A DNA stretch of 64,000 nt. Origin: an uncultured Pseudoflavonifractor sp. (GTDB taxonomy: Bacteria; Bacillota; Clostridia; Oscillospirales; Oscillospiraceae). The notes below the pieces were generated by a model. It was not told the DNA's origin. It saw only the letters and a program-made list of their open reading frames with translations, and ran no database searches. Location of the stretch: the NCBI RefSeq assembly GCF_944387275.1, contig NZ_CALXEG010000003.1, forward strand, positions 1-64,000. Reading direction: 5' to 3'. A program made the translations under genes and the position numbers. Shown one piece after another: positions 45,755 through 55,509 of the stretch (within the stretch, counting starts at the first letter, position 1; every line of letters starts with the position of its first letter).

Positions 45755-45782
45755 ATTGTATCACAAACTGTCCGTTTGTCAA
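45755..45782 (-). promoter_or_regulatory. Promoter of the T-box operon
   Basis: Minus strand TTGACA, 16-base spacer, TACAAT, just upstream of stem I. Confidence 0.8.
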
Positions 45783-45859
45783 CACCCCCGCCGCCCTCTT
45801 CCGCCGCTTTTCGCCCCGGTTTTCCAGGATTTTTTCCTCCTGCCCGGAGAAATTATCCA

Positions 45860-45898
45860 CAAAAAGGCGGACGCAGTGGATAACCATCGCGTCCGCCT
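45860..45898 (-). terminator. Terminator of the Gld-type ABC operon
   Basis: Arms AGGCGGACGC and GCGTCCGCCT with a 14-base loop, then TTTTTGTGG on the minus strand. Confidence 0.85.
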
Positions 45899-45915
45899 GT
45901 GGGATCATATAGAAA

Positions 45916-47007
45916 TCACTCCGCGCCGCCGTCTGTCTCCGCAGGGCTGTCGGTCGTCTCAGCCGCAGACTCCGTCTCGCCGGAGGTATCCTCCGCCGTC
46001 TCAGACTCGGCCGCTCCCGCCTGGGCGGCGGCGTCGGCCTCCGCCTGGGTCTGGGCGGTCAGCAGCCCCAGCAGGCTGTCCGGCGTGGCGGCGTACATCA
46101 GGTTCACCTGCTGGGAGCCCTCCAGCTGGGCGTAGTAGTAGCCGTTCTCGTCAGTGCCGCCCAGCAGCAGGGTGACGCTCCCGCCCTCATAGGTTATGGT
46201 GATCCTGGCGGCGGTGTCGTCCAGGCCGCAGGCGGTCAGGGTGTCCTCGCTGGGCTTCCAGTAGGCGCAGGAGGTGAAGGACAGCCCGGCCAGGGCGTCC
46301 ACGCCGTCCTCCAGATTGCTGTCCTCACTGTACAGCGCTTCCCCGTCCCGGCTCCAGACATAGGAGGTGGTCTCGTTGCCCTCCTCATCGGTATCGGTGA
46401 CGGTCTCCTTGGTAAACAGGGTGGTGACGCCGCCGGAGGTGATCTCCACCGACTCCACGCTGGACTCGGTGACCGTGGGGATGGTGTCCAGATCGATCAT
46501 CTCCATCAGGCCGTACTCGGTCTGGTTCATCAGCGCGGCGGCGATGGTGTACACCTGGGTGTCTCCGGCGGGACGGGCGTAGTAGTTGCCGTCCACCTCG
46601 CTGCCCACGGTGAGCTCCACGCTCTCCCCGTCAGCGGTGGCGGCGGTGAGGGTCAGGTCGGGGGCGTCCAGCCCGTAGGAGGAATCCTCCTCCGGGTCCG
46701 GGATGACCTTCACGGCCGCCAGCTGGGAGAGGGTGGTCTCCACGGCGGTCAGGTAGCTCTGGTCCAGGGGGAAGTCGGCGTCGGAGGCGTCGTGCCACTG
46801 GCCGTCCTCATCCTTCTCAAAGGACAGGGTCTCCCCCGACCGCTGCCAGGTGAGGGCGGTGATGTCCTCCAGCTGGGCCAGATAGGTGCTGTCGTCCACC
46901 TCCCGGTCCTCGGCGGTGTCGTTCCACCAGCGCAGGCCCAGATAGGCCGCCATGCACACCACCAGCACGCCCACCAGCACATACATCAGCTTGGTCGCCT
47001 TGTTCAT
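45916..47007 (-). CDS. DUF4340 domain protein of a Gld-type ABC system
   Basis: The 363-residue protein has one N-terminal membrane helix (about 8-27) and an extracytoplasmic DUF4340 domain (about 70-330) with the repeated pattern SYGLDAPDLTLTAA, CGLDDTAARITITYEGG and LLLGGTDENGYYYAQLEGS. A Glu/Ala/Thr-rich tail follows. DUF4340 proteins accompany GldG-like subunits in many Clostridia; the transported material is unknown. Its start overlaps the stop of the GldG-like gene by one base. Confidence 0.9.
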   Translation of the reverse strand: MNKATKLMYVLVGVLVVCMAAYLGLRWWNDTAEDREVDDSTYLAQLEDITALTWQRSGETLSFEKDEDGQWHDASDADFPLDQSYLTAVETTLSQLAAVKVIPDPEEDSSYGLDAPDLTLTAATADGESVELTVGSEVDGNYYARPAGDTQVYTIAAALMNQTEYGLMEMIDLDTIPTVTESSVESVEITSGGVTTLFTKETVTDTDEEGNETTSYVWSRDGEALYSEDSNLEDGVDALAGLSFTSCAYWKPSEDTLTACGLDDTAARITITYEGGSVTLLLGGTDENGYYYAQLEGSQQVNLMYAATPDSLLGLLTAQTQAEADAAAQAGAAESETAEDTSGETESAAETTDSPAETDGGAE

Positions 47008-48411
47008 TACAGTTTCCTCCTGCGCAGCCAGTACACCAGGCCCACGATCAGGGTGATCACCGGGATGACGGCGATGAAGAGCAGGCTCCAGCTGCCGGCG
47101 TTCTGGATGGTATTATAGGTGGTCTCCAGCCTCTTGGGCTCAATGGAGATGTTGTCGATGTCCTCAAAGCCGTCGGTGACTGCGTTCATGAACACGTCCA
47201 GGTTGACGCCGTTGGGGATGGTGTTCAGGATGCTCTCGTCCACCAGGGAGGCCGAGGAGATGACGGTGAGCCGCCCGGCGGCGTTCCCGTCCCCGTCGGT
47301 CTTCTCGCTCACCGCGCCCAGGAGATAGGTACCCTGGGTCTGGGTGCCGTCCTCTGTGACGGCCACGCCGGAGGAGGAGGTCTCCAGGAAGGGGGTGACG
47401 GTCACGTTGTCGGGCAGGGTCTCCAGCTCGGTCATGCCCCGGACGTTGAGCATCAGGGTCAGGTCGTCGTCAGAGAAACCGCTGGTGATGGAGCTGGAGG
47501 AGGAGAGCACCGGCGCGATGGCGTAGGCGCTGCCCAGCTGGGGATAGTACCGGGCGGTGTCGGCCACGTAGCCGTCGGCCAGGGTCAGGCCGTACTCCGC
47601 CATGAGGGCCTCCCAGTTGGGCAATTTTTCCTCGGTCTGGGCCAGGACAAACATCACCTGTCCGCCGCCGTCCAGATAGGTCTCGATCATGGACAGCTCG
47701 TCGTCGGTCAGGTCCTTAGAGGCGCCGTAACTGATGAGCAGGCTGCAGTCCTCGGGCACGGCGCCGGTGAGGAGCAGGCTGGTGCTGTCCAGGGTCAGGT
47801 TGGCCTTCTCGATGGCGTCGGTGACCTGGGTGGACAGGGCGGTCTCGCCGTGGTTCTCCATGGTGTAGATCACCGTGTCGTTGTCGCCGGTCACATAGTC
47901 CACGGCGGAGGTCAGCTGGCCCTCGGCATCAAACTCGGTCTCATATTTCTGGCCGTACATATAAGTAGTACATCTGGTCATAGACGATGATGTCGTCAAA
48001 GGAGATGGCCTTGGCCTTGCCCGTCTCCTCGCAGCGGACCACCAGGGAGTTGACCGCCGCGTTGTAGCTCTCGGCGGCGGAGGGGTGGGCCACCGGGTCC
48101 ACCTCCGTGACGGTGATGCGGCCGGAGAGGGCGGCGTAGTTGTCCAGGAACTTGGAGATGCGCTCATCCACGCTGCTCTCCTCGGCCAGGACCACGATCT
48201 CCACGTCCTTGTCCAGCCCAGCCAGGAACTCCTTGGAGGTGTCACTGACGGTGTAGAGCTGTTTGTCCGACAGGTCGAACTCCAGCAGATGGGTGGGCAG
48301 CTGGCCCACGATCAGGTTGATGAAAATCACGATGGCCACCACGATGGCGGTGGTAGCCGCCAGGTAACCGCCCTGGCGGAGCTTGTGATGGTTCTTCTTC
48401 AAAGCGGTCAC
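47007..48411 (-). pseudogene. GldG-family ABC-transport accessory protein, frameshifted
   Basis: The 5' part (48411 to about 47964) encodes an N-terminal membrane helix and the GldG-type domain with LLEFDLSDKQLYTVSDTSKEFL and SFDDIIVYDQMYY, then stops at 47942. The 3' part (about 47963 to 47007) resumes one frame over with MYGQKYETEFDAEGQLTSAV, a GldG middle domain and a C-terminal membrane helix (VIPVITLIVGLVYWLRRRKL). A single extra T in TACTACTTATATG explains the shift; without it the product is 467 residues. It could be a sequencing error, a true mutation or recoding. Confidence 0.85.
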
Positions 48412-48415
48412 CCCC

Positions 48416-49120
48416 TCAGTTCCAGCGGCGCTTCTGGAGCGCCTGCACGGTCAGAAAGACAAAGAGCCCGGCCAATGTCAGGTAGAGCACCACGCCCCGC
48501 ACGTCGAACACATTATAATAGGCGAAGTTGTTCAGCACGGAGCTGAAGGAGAACAGCCCCAGCACATTGGACAGGGCGTCGGGCAGGAACTGCATCAGGC
48601 TGTCCCACAGGTACAGGGTCAGCAGGGCGGCGAAGGTGCCCACGGCGGCGATGATCTGGCTCTCGGTGAGGGAGGAGATGAACATGCCCACCGCCACGAA
48701 CACGCACCCCATCAGGAAAAAGGCGAAGATGGAGGCGTAGTCCGACAGGAGCTGGGACGTGCCGTTGGCGGCGATGATGAGGGGGCAGATGCAGGAGAGG
48801 GCCATGGGGATGGCCAGGATGGTCACCATGGCCAGGTACTTGCCCATCACCACCCCGGTCACGGACACCGGCGCGGTGAGCAGCAGCTGGTCGGTGCGGC
48901 TGCGCCGCTCCTCGGCCATGGAGCGCATGGTGAGCACGGGCACCGCCACCAGCAGCACCACCATCACGTTGAGCAGGGTGGTGGCAAAGCCGGGGGCGCC
49001 GTAGTACAGGTTGTTGGCCATAAAGTAGATGCCGATGAAGAACACCACCACGGCGATAAAGAGATAGCCCGTCATGCTGGTGAAATAGGAGCGCAGCTCC
49101 CGTTTGTACACAGCCTTCAT
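48416..49120 (-). CDS. ABC-2-type permease of the Gld-type system (GldF-like)
   Basis: The 234-residue protein has six membrane segments and the ABC-2 pattern MKAVYKRELRSYFTSMTGYLFIA at the start and RSMAEERRSRTDQLLLTAPVS between helices 2 and 3. This family exports or remodels envelope components; in Bacteroidetes GldF works with GldA/GldG. It overlaps the ATPase gene by 4 bases and precedes the gldG-like gene by 4 bases. Confidence 0.9.
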   Translation of the reverse strand: MKAVYKRELRSYFTSMTGYLFIAVVVFFIGIYFMANNLYYGAPGFATTLLNVMVVLLVAVPVLTMRSMAEERRSRTDQLLLTAPVSVTGVVMGKYLAMVTILAIPMALSCICPLIIAANGTSQLLSDYASIFAFFLMGCVFVAVGMFISSLTESQIIAAVGTFAALLTLYLWDSLMQFLPDALSNVLGLFSFSSVLNNFAYYNVFDVRGVVLYLTLAGLFVFLTVQALQKRRWN

Positions 49121-50106
49121 TCCGCCTCATCCTCCTCTTTTTCCCCGCGGGCTGCGGACGGCTCCGCAGGGACGCCGTCGTCGGCGGTGAGCTTGAGGAA
49201 CACATCCTCCAGGGTCATACCGGCGCTGCGCAGCCCCAGCAGGGCCACGCCCTCCGCCGCACAGGCCTGGAAGATCTTCTCCCGCAGGTCTCCCTTGCGG
49301 CTCTCCACCCGGAAGGTGCTCTCCCCTTCCGCCGCGCCGGGCCGATAGGACACCGCCCCCGCTCCGGACACGCCCCGCAGCAGGTTCCTGCCCGCGGCCT
49401 CGTCCGCCTTCAGGGTGACCTCCAGGGCAGTGGTGCCGGCCAGCTGGCGCTCCAGCTCCTCCGGTGTGCCCGAGGCCACCATCTTCCCATGGTGGATGAT
49501 GAGGATCCGGTCGCACACCGCCTGGACCTCGGCCAGAATGTGGGAGCTGAGGATCACGGTGTGCTCCCTGGCCAGGTCCCGGATCAGGGTCCGGATCTCA
49601 ATGATCTGCTTGGGGTCCAGGCCCACGGTGGGCTCATCCAGGATCACGATCTCCGGGTTGCCCAGCAGAGCCTGGGCGATGCCCACCCGCTGCTTGTAGC
49701 CCTTGGACAGGTTGCGGATGAGGCGGCCCGCCACATCGGTGAGCATGGTGCGCTCCATGACCCGCTTTACCTCGCCGCTCCGGCCTCTGGCGGGGACTTT
49801 TTTCAGCTCGGCGGCAAAGAGCAGGTACTCGGTCACCGTCATATCCACATACAGGGGCGGCTGCTCGGGCAGATAGCCGATGTGACGCCGGGCCTTTTCC
49901 GGCTCATCGGTCATGCTGTGCCCGTCCACCAGCACCTCGCCCTCGGTGGGGCCCAGATAGCCGGTCATGATATTCATGGTGGTGGACTTACCCGCGCCGT
50001 TGGGACCCAGGAACCCGTACACCTGCCCCTGTTCCACGGTGAAGCTGAGGTGGTCCACCGCCGTGTGACGGCCGTAGCGCTTCACCAGGTCGCGTACTTC
50101 TATCAT
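49117..50106 (-). CDS. ABC-2-type ATPase of the Gld-type system
   Basis: Walker A GPNGAGKSTTMN (37-48), Q-loop YLPEQPPLYVDMTVTEYLLF, signature LSKGYKQRVGIAQAL, Walker B IVILDEPTVGLD and the switch histidine in ILSSHI are present. After the core it has the C-terminal domain typical of drug/lipid-type ATPases (about 220-329). ATG 50106 follows AAGGAGG; an open frame continues upstream but shows no similarity. It is the first gene of the four-gene operon running down to the DUF4340 gene. Confidence 0.94.
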   Translation of the reverse strand: MIEVRDLVKRYGRHTAVDHLSFTVEQGQVYGFLGPNGAGKSTTMNIMTGYLGPTEGEVLVDGHSMTDEPEKARRHIGYLPEQPPLYVDMTVTEYLLFAAELKKVPARGRSGEVKRVMERTMLTDVAGRLIRNLSKGYKQRVGIAQALLGNPEIVILDEPTVGLDPKQIIEIRTLIRDLAREHTVILSSHILAEVQAVCDRILIIHHGKMVASGTPEELERQLAGTTALEVTLKADEAAGRNLLRGVSGAGAVSYRPGAAEGESTFRVESRKGDLREKIFQACAAEGVALLGLRSAGMTLEDVFLKLTADDGVPAEPSAARGEKEEDEAE

Positions 50107-50480
50107 GCCATATCCTCCTTTGCTCTGCCGTCCCGGACAGGGACGGTACTCATGCAGAGCAGAGCATATCAGCCCAAGCTGAAACCAGACTGAAATACCC
50201 ATGAACTTTTTGTTAAGACTTGCTCCACGCCTCCTCGCAACCTTTTTGACACCTTTCCAGTTCATGGATTTTACAGCTATACCAAACGGAAACACGGTTT
50301 TTATTGCAATAGTAATAAAATAGTAATAAATATCGTTTTTTCCTCTTGACCTTGTAACCTTCTCCTGCTATAATCTGTAGCAGCTTTCCAGATGACGGAA
50401 TTTCAGAGAAACACCATGCTTTCCGGTATATCCCGCATATCCCGCCAATATCTACATTTTTAAAAAGGAGTTGTCTACAC
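50107..50480. other. Divergent intergenic region upstream of the large SLH gene
   Basis: It contains a short GC hairpin in the ABC leader (CCGTCCC/GGGACGG, about 50129-50147), an AT-rich direct repeat AATAGTAATAAA at 50308-50319 and 50319-50330 (11-base period), and the promoter at 50346-50374. The AT repeat lies at the position of an upstream promoter element. The stretch is much more AT-rich than the coding DNA. No gene is seen. Confidence 0.6.
50346..50374 (+). promoter_or_regulatory. Strong promoter of the large SLH gene
   Basis: TTGACC, 17-base spacer, TATAAT preceded by TGC, with AT-rich repeats about 20 bases upstream. It leaves a leader of about 100 bases. Confidence 0.8.
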
Positions 50481-53400
50481 TTGAAGAAGAAACTCGCAAC
50501 TTCCCTTCTGGCCGGCACCCTGGTGCTGGCTCAGGCCGCTCCCGCCTTTGCCGCCGGCGATACCGCGGGCCACTGGGCCCAGGATGCCCTGAACACCTGG
50601 CAGAACTACGGCGTTATCAAGGGCGACCAGAACGGCAACCTCATGCCCGACAGCGGCATCACCCGCGGTGAGATGGCCGTGATGCTGGACCGGGTCATGG
50701 CCTACCAGCTCAAGGCTCAGAACACCTTCACCGACCTGGATCAGAGCTGGTACACCGACGCCATCCTGGGCGCCAACGCCGCCGGCATCATCATGGGCAT
50801 GGGCGACGGCACTGTCCAGCCCGGCGCGTCCATCACCCGGCAGGAGACTGCCGTCATGTTCGCCCGCGTGCTGAACCTGGACACCCAGTCCGCCCCCGAC
50901 GCCGGCTTCCAGGACCAGGCCTCCATCCCCGACTGGGCCGTGGGCGCCGTCAACGCCATGGCCGCCGCCGGCTACATGCAGGGCAGCAACGGCCTGTTCC
51001 GCCCCGCCGACACCATCACCCGGGCTGAGGTCGTCACCATTCTGGACAATATCTTCAACGCCAACTACAACGCCTCCGGTGAGTACACCGGCGATGTGGA
51101 CGGCTCCGCCGTCATCAGCGCCGACGCCGTGACCCTGAAGGACATGCACATCACCGGCGACCTGATCGTGGCCGAGGGCGTGGGCCAGGGCCACGTGGAG
51201 CTGAACAACGTCACCGTGGACGGCCGCCTGCTGGTCCGTGGCGGCGGCGCCAACTCCATCGTCATCAAGGGCGACTCCAAGATCGGCCAGATCATTGTCT
51301 CCCGCCAGGAGGGCAAGGTCCGCGTGGCCGTGGAGGACGACGCCCAAGTATCCGTGGTGATCGTGGACCAGGGCACCGACTCCGTGAAGCTGGAGGGCGA
51401 CCTGGGTACGGTCAGCGTGGAGGGCGCCGGCGCCGCCGTGGAGATCTCCGGCCAGGTGGACACCGTCAGCATCACCGAGACCGCCGTGGACGCCACCGTC
51501 ACCGTGAACAAGGACGCCGCCGTCAGCACCGTGACCACCGCCGCCGAGAACGCCACCCTGACCGTGGCCGGCAAGGTGGAGTCCGTGACCGTGGACGAGA
51601 GCGCCGACGGCACCGCCATCAAGACCGAGAGCGGCGCCAAGATCGACTCCGTCATCACCTCCGGCTCCAACACCACCGTGGAGGGCGCCGGTACCGTCAG
51701 CAATGTGGAGGCCCAGAACGGCGCCACCGGCACCACCGTCACCACCACCGGCACCAAGGTGGAGAACAACAGCGCCGAGTCCGTCACCACCGGCAACGGC
51801 TCCGTGGAGGCCGGCGACACCGCCGTCACCACCAAGCCCTCCACCGGCGGTTCTACGGGCGGCTCTACCGGCGGCGGCTCCACCGGCGGCACTGTGGACT
51901 ACGCCGCTCAGGCCAAGGAGGCCCTGAAGAACGCCGTCCAGAACGCCTATCAGTACAAGTATGAGGACGGCTATACTTACGCCGACGTCTACTCCGTGAA
52001 GCTGGACGGCGACGCCGCCGTCATCAGCGGCATCTTCTCCATGACCCAGTTCGGCGACGGCACCGTGGCCATGAACGACGCTGCCCGCTGCCTGGGCGCC
52101 CTGTACCGCCGGGATAACGGCGCCTCCGTCACCGGCATCGTCTACAACGGCACCGCCTACACCTGGAACGCCCAGGGCACCCTCAAGGGCTCCAACTGGC
52201 AGGACAGCGAGGGCAACACCTTGGTCTCCGCCATTGTGAGCGACTTCCAGAGCAAGGGCGCCGTCGGCGCGCTGACCATCAAGGGCAATTACGACACCTC
52301 CGTCACCCTGACCCTGGCCCTGGAGGTCACCGCCAACACCGAGGCCGAGCTGAAGGCCATGCTGGCCAGCGGTATGAGCACCATCAAGCTGGGCGCCTCC
52401 TTTGAGGCCTCCGGCAAGATCACCGTCTCCCGCCCCGTCACCATTGACGGCAACGGCATGACCATCACCGCCGCCGAGGGCTGGACCGGCTCCACCAACA
52501 GCGACAAGCACCTGCTGGGCATCGAGTCCGACGACGTCACCGTCAAGAACCTGACTCTGAACAGCAGCAGCAAGGCCTACGGCCTGCAGGCCTACTGCGC
52601 GGCGGACGTGACCCTGGAGAACGTCACCCTTCAGGGCAGCGTTGGCGCCGGTCTGACCGTCAACAGCTCCTCCGTCACCGCCACCGGCCTGCACACCTCC
52701 GGCAACGCCTGGGGCGGCGTGAACATCGACATGAACGTGCCGGATCACGCCACCGTGCTCACCTTTGACGCCACCTCCACCTTCGGCGAGACCGCCGGGG
52801 TCTACAGCGACAACGGCGGCGTCACCGTCAACGCCCCCGAGGGCTACGCCTGTGTCCAGAACGGCGGCAAGTACTACTGGAGTCAGCTCTTTGCCGGCGG
52901 CTACGGCACCGCTGAGGCCCCCTACCAGGTCGCCACTGCCGCTCAGCTGAGCAAGCTGGTCAGCGGCAGCGACAGTCAGCACCTGGTCTACTACGTTCTG
53001 AACAACGACCTGGACCTGAAGGACAGCGTGGACTCCGGCGTGGAGCTGGTGCAGAACATCGTGTTCGACGGCGGCAGCCACAAGATCTCCTCCTCCAGCG
53101 CCGGCACCGCCCTGTACGGCGTGTTCCGCACCGTCCGCGGCACCACTGAGATCCGGAATCTGACCTATGATCTCACCAATCTGGACAGCAAGCCCTGGTC
53201 CGCCGACCTGGTGCCCCTGATCTACAACGCCGAGGGCACCTCCGCTGACATCAAGATCACCAATGTGCGCATCGAGGGCTCCCACAGCATCGACAGCAAC
53301 AACGCTCCCTTTGTGATGAACGAGGCCCTGGTCAACTCTACCCTCACCCTGACCGGCTGTGAGATGGCCGCCTCCCTGTCCGGCGACGGCTACAACGCCT

Positions 53401-54161
53401 GCTTCATCGGCTGGCAGCTGCCCAAGTACGGCGCCGAGACCTGCAACACCAAGATCGTGCTGGACGGCTGCACCGTCTCCGGCGAGCTGAGCTGCCCCCG
53501 CGCCTCCATCGTGACCGCCAACGGCTCCAACGCCGCTGCCCGCACCTATGAGTACAAGGGCGACAACACCCTCACCGGCACGGTGCGGGGCACCCTGGTG
53601 GCCAAGTACTTCACCGCTGTGTCCGAGACCGACAAGACCGCGTTTGAGGACGCCGCCAAGGCCGGCTTCACCGTCACCGGCGGCCAGCTCTACGTGGACG
53701 TGAAGGACGACAACCTGGCCATCTCCATCGAGGAGGATACCGGCAAGCTGGTGGTGACTCCCTCTCAGGACGAGAAGGTGGCCAGCTATGAGGTGCGCAT
53801 CGGCCTGTACACCCACTTCTACACCGCCCAGGGCGCGGAGGGCGGCACCTGGAAGTTCTTCGCCAGCCAGACCGTGGACGCCGCCGACCTGGACAGCCTT
53901 GCCCTCTACAACTACCAGTTCGTGGACGCCGCCTATGACGGCCTGGGCGAGCTGACCAAGGACGCCGCCGGCAACGACATCGCCCAGCTGGACGGCAAGA
54001 CCTGCTATGTGGTCAAGGATTACACCTATCCCGGCGATCCCGACCTGACCGGCTATGTGGGCTCCCCCACTGAGCCCGGCCTGCGCAGCGCCACCATCAT
54101 CCAGGTCACCGCTTACGACGCCAACGGCGATATTCTCTACACCAGCTCCCTCAAGGGCTGA
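50481..54161 (+). CDS. Large SLH-domain cell-surface protein with beta-helix regions
   Basis: The 1226-residue protein starts at a TTG behind AAGGAG. Order: signal peptide (1-24), three SLH modules (about 28-190; SGITRGEMAVMLDRVMAY, SITRQETAVMFARVLNL, DTITRAEVVTILDNIF), a Val/Thr-rich repetitive beta region (about 210-450), a Gly/Ser/Thr linker (about 456-472), a globular segment, a parallel beta-helix region (about 630-770; TIDGNGMTIT, DDVTVKNLTLNSSSKAYGLQAY), a GLUG-like segment (about 795-910) and a C-terminal domain. It has almost no Cys. A major S-layer-associated protein is likely; no enzyme motif is visible. Confidence 0.88.
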   Translation: MKKKLATSLLAGTLVLAQAAPAFAAGDTAGHWAQDALNTWQNYGVIKGDQNGNLMPDSGITRGEMAVMLDRVMAYQLKAQNTFTDLDQSWYTDAILGANAAGIIMGMGDGTVQPGASITRQETAVMFARVLNLDTQSAPDAGFQDQASIPDWAVGAVNAMAAAGYMQGSNGLFRPADTITRAEVVTILDNIFNANYNASGEYTGDVDGSAVISADAVTLKDMHITGDLIVAEGVGQGHVELNNVTVDGRLLVRGGGANSIVIKGDSKIGQIIVSRQEGKVRVAVEDDAQVSVVIVDQGTDSVKLEGDLGTVSVEGAGAAVEISGQVDTVSITETAVDATVTVNKDAAVSTVTTAAENATLTVAGKVESVTVDESADGTAIKTESGAKIDSVITSGSNTTVEGAGTVSNVEAQNGATGTTVTTTGTKVENNSAESVTTGNGSVEAGDTAVTTKPSTGGSTGGSTGGGSTGGTVDYAAQAKEALKNAVQNAYQYKYEDGYTYADVYSVKLDGDAAVISGIFSMTQFGDGTVAMNDAARCLGALYRRDNGASVTGIVYNGTAYTWNAQGTLKGSNWQDSEGNTLVSAIVSDFQSKGAVGALTIKGNYDTSVTLTLALEVTANTEAELKAMLASGMSTIKLGASFEASGKITVSRPVTIDGNGMTITAAEGWTGSTNSDKHLLGIESDDVTVKNLTLNSSSKAYGLQAYCAADVTLENVTLQGSVGAGLTVNSSSVTATGLHTSGNAWGGVNIDMNVPDHATVLTFDATSTFGETAGVYSDNGGVTVNAPEGYACVQNGGKYYWSQLFAGGYGTAEAPYQVATAAQLSKLVSGSDSQHLVYYVLNNDLDLKDSVDSGVELVQNIVFDGGSHKISSSSAGTALYGVFRTVRGTTEIRNLTYDLTNLDSKPWSADLVPLIYNAEGTSADIKITNVRIEGSHSIDSNNAPFVMNEALVNSTLTLTGCEMAASLSGDGYNACFIGWQLPKYGAETCNTKIVLDGCTVSGELSCPRASIVTANGSNAAARTYEYKGDNTLTGTVRGTLVAKYFTAVSETDKTAFEDAAKAGFTVTGGQLYVDVKDDNLAISIEEDTGKLVVTPSQDEKVASYEVRIGLYTHFYTAQGAEGGTWKFFASQTVDAADLDSLALYNYQFVDAAYDGLGELTKDAAGNDIAQLDGKTCYVVKDYTYPGDPDLTGYVGSPTEPGLRSATIIQVTAYDANGDILYTSSLKG

Positions 54162-54177
54162 TGCCCAGACAAAAAGC

Positions 54178-54220
54178 AAGAGGCCGGACCCCTGTGGGGT
54201 CCGGCCTCTTTATCTTTGCG
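54178..54220. terminator. Bidirectional terminator between the SLH gene and pepT
   Basis: Arms AGAGGCCGGACCCC and complement around TGTG; TTTATCTTT on the plus side and TTGCTTTTTG on the minus side. Confidence 0.9.
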
Positions 54221-54231
54221 CTGTTGTATTC

Positions 54232-55449
54232 TTACTCCTCCACCGTCACCAGGTTGATGAGCACCTCCACCATCTTCTCCAGGCTCTCCACGGGGATATA
54301 CTCGTGGACGCCGTGGAAGTTGACGCCGCCGGTGGACAGGTTGGGACAGGGCAGGCCCATATAGCTCAGCCGGGCGCCGTCGGTGCCGCCCCGGATGGGC
54401 ACCACCTGGGGCGTGACCCCCGCCTTCTCCATGGCCGCCCGGGCCCGGAGGATGAGGTACATATGGGGCTCGATCTGCTCCTTCATGTTGTAATAGGAGT
54501 CCTTCAGATAGAGCTCCACGGTACCCTCGCCGTACTTGCCGTTGAGATAGGCGGCCACACGGCCCAGGTACTGCTTCCGCTCCTCGAACTTCTCCCGGTC
54601 ATGGTCCCGGATGATGAAGTGGAGCTCGGACTCGGTCTCGTCGCCCTTCATGGCGTGGAGGTGGTAGAAGCCCTCGTAGCCCTCGGTGTGGGCCGGGGTC
54701 TCGGCGGGCGGCATCATGTTCATGAACTCGATGGCCATCAGCAGGGCATTCTTCATCTTGTTCTTGGCCGAGCCGGGGTGGATGTTCACGCCGTGGATAT
54801 AGACCCCGGCGTTGGCGGCGTTGAAGTTCTCATACTCGATCTCGCCCAGCTCGCCGCCGTCCACGGTGTAGGCCACGGCGGCGCCGAAGCCCTCCACGTC
54901 GAAGTGGTCGGCCCCATGGCCCACCTCCTCGTCGGGGGTGATGCCCACGGCGATGCGGCCGTGCCGCACCTCAGGGTGGGCCGCCAGGTACTCCACAGCG
55001 GTAAAGATCTCCGCCACGCCCGCCTTGTCGTCGGCGCCCAGCAGGGTGGTGCCGTCGGTGACGATCAGGTTCTGTCCCCTGTAGCGGGCCAGGCTCTCAA
55101 ACTCCGCCTCCCGCATGACGATGCCCTTCTCCTCGTTGAGGACCAGGTCGCCCCCCTCATAGGCCACGATCCGGGGCTTCACGCCGGCGCCGGAGGCGTC
55201 GGGCGAGGTGTCCATGTGGGCGATGAGGCCCACGCAGGGCACACCCTCACAGCCGGGGCTGGCGGGCAGCCAGGCGTACACATAGCCGTAATCGTCCATA
55301 TGGGCGTTCTGGAGCCCCATCTGGGACAGCTCGGCGGCCAGGGCCGCGCCCAGAATTTTCTGTTTCTCCGTGGAGGGTACGGTGGTACTGTTCTCATCAG
55401 ACTGGGTATCATAGGCTACGTAGCGGAGAAACCGTTCTGCTGCACTCAT
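54232..55449 (-). CDS. pepT: Peptidase T (tripeptide aminopeptidase)
   Basis: PepT removes the N-terminal residue of tripeptides in the cytosol. The 405-residue protein is an M20B metallopeptidase with LIAHMDTSPDASG, TTLLGADDKAGVAEI, the catalytic PDEEVGHGADHFDVE, the HPGSAKNKM lid-domain segment and PIRGGTDGARLSYMGLPCPNL. All metal-ligand motifs are intact and length is typical. It is transcribed alone and ends at the terminator shared with the SLH gene. Confidence 0.95.
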   Translation of the reverse strand: MSAAERFLRYVAYDTQSDENSTTVPSTEKQKILGAALAAELSQMGLQNAHMDDYGYVYAWLPASPGCEGVPCVGLIAHMDTSPDASGAGVKPRIVAYEGGDLVLNEEKGIVMREAEFESLARYRGQNLIVTDGTTLLGADDKAGVAEIFTAVEYLAAHPEVRHGRIAVGITPDEEVGHGADHFDVEGFGAAVAYTVDGGELGEIEYENFNAANAGVYIHGVNIHPGSAKNKMKNALLMAIEFMNMMPPAETPAHTEGYEGFYHLHAMKGDETESELHFIIRDHDREKFEERKQYLGRVAAYLNGKYGEGTVELYLKDSYYNMKEQIEPHMYLILRARAAMEKAGVTPQVVPIRGGTDGARLSYMGLPCPNLSTGGVNFHGVHEYIPVESLEKMVEVLINLVTVEE

Positions 55450-55509
55450 GTTTCAGGCTTCCTTTCTGCATCCAGGTGCCCCGTCCGGACAGAGCGCCGG
55501 GGTTGTATA

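Noticed and set aside
50308..50330. Repeat AATAGTAATAAA as an origin or iteron
   Set aside because: Only two copies, directly upstream of a strong promoter; better explained as an upstream promoter element.
50475..54179. Minus-strand frame of 1234 codons opposite the large SLH gene
   Set aside because: Low-complexity Gly/Val/His shadow; no ribosome site; the plus frame has signal peptide and SLH modules.
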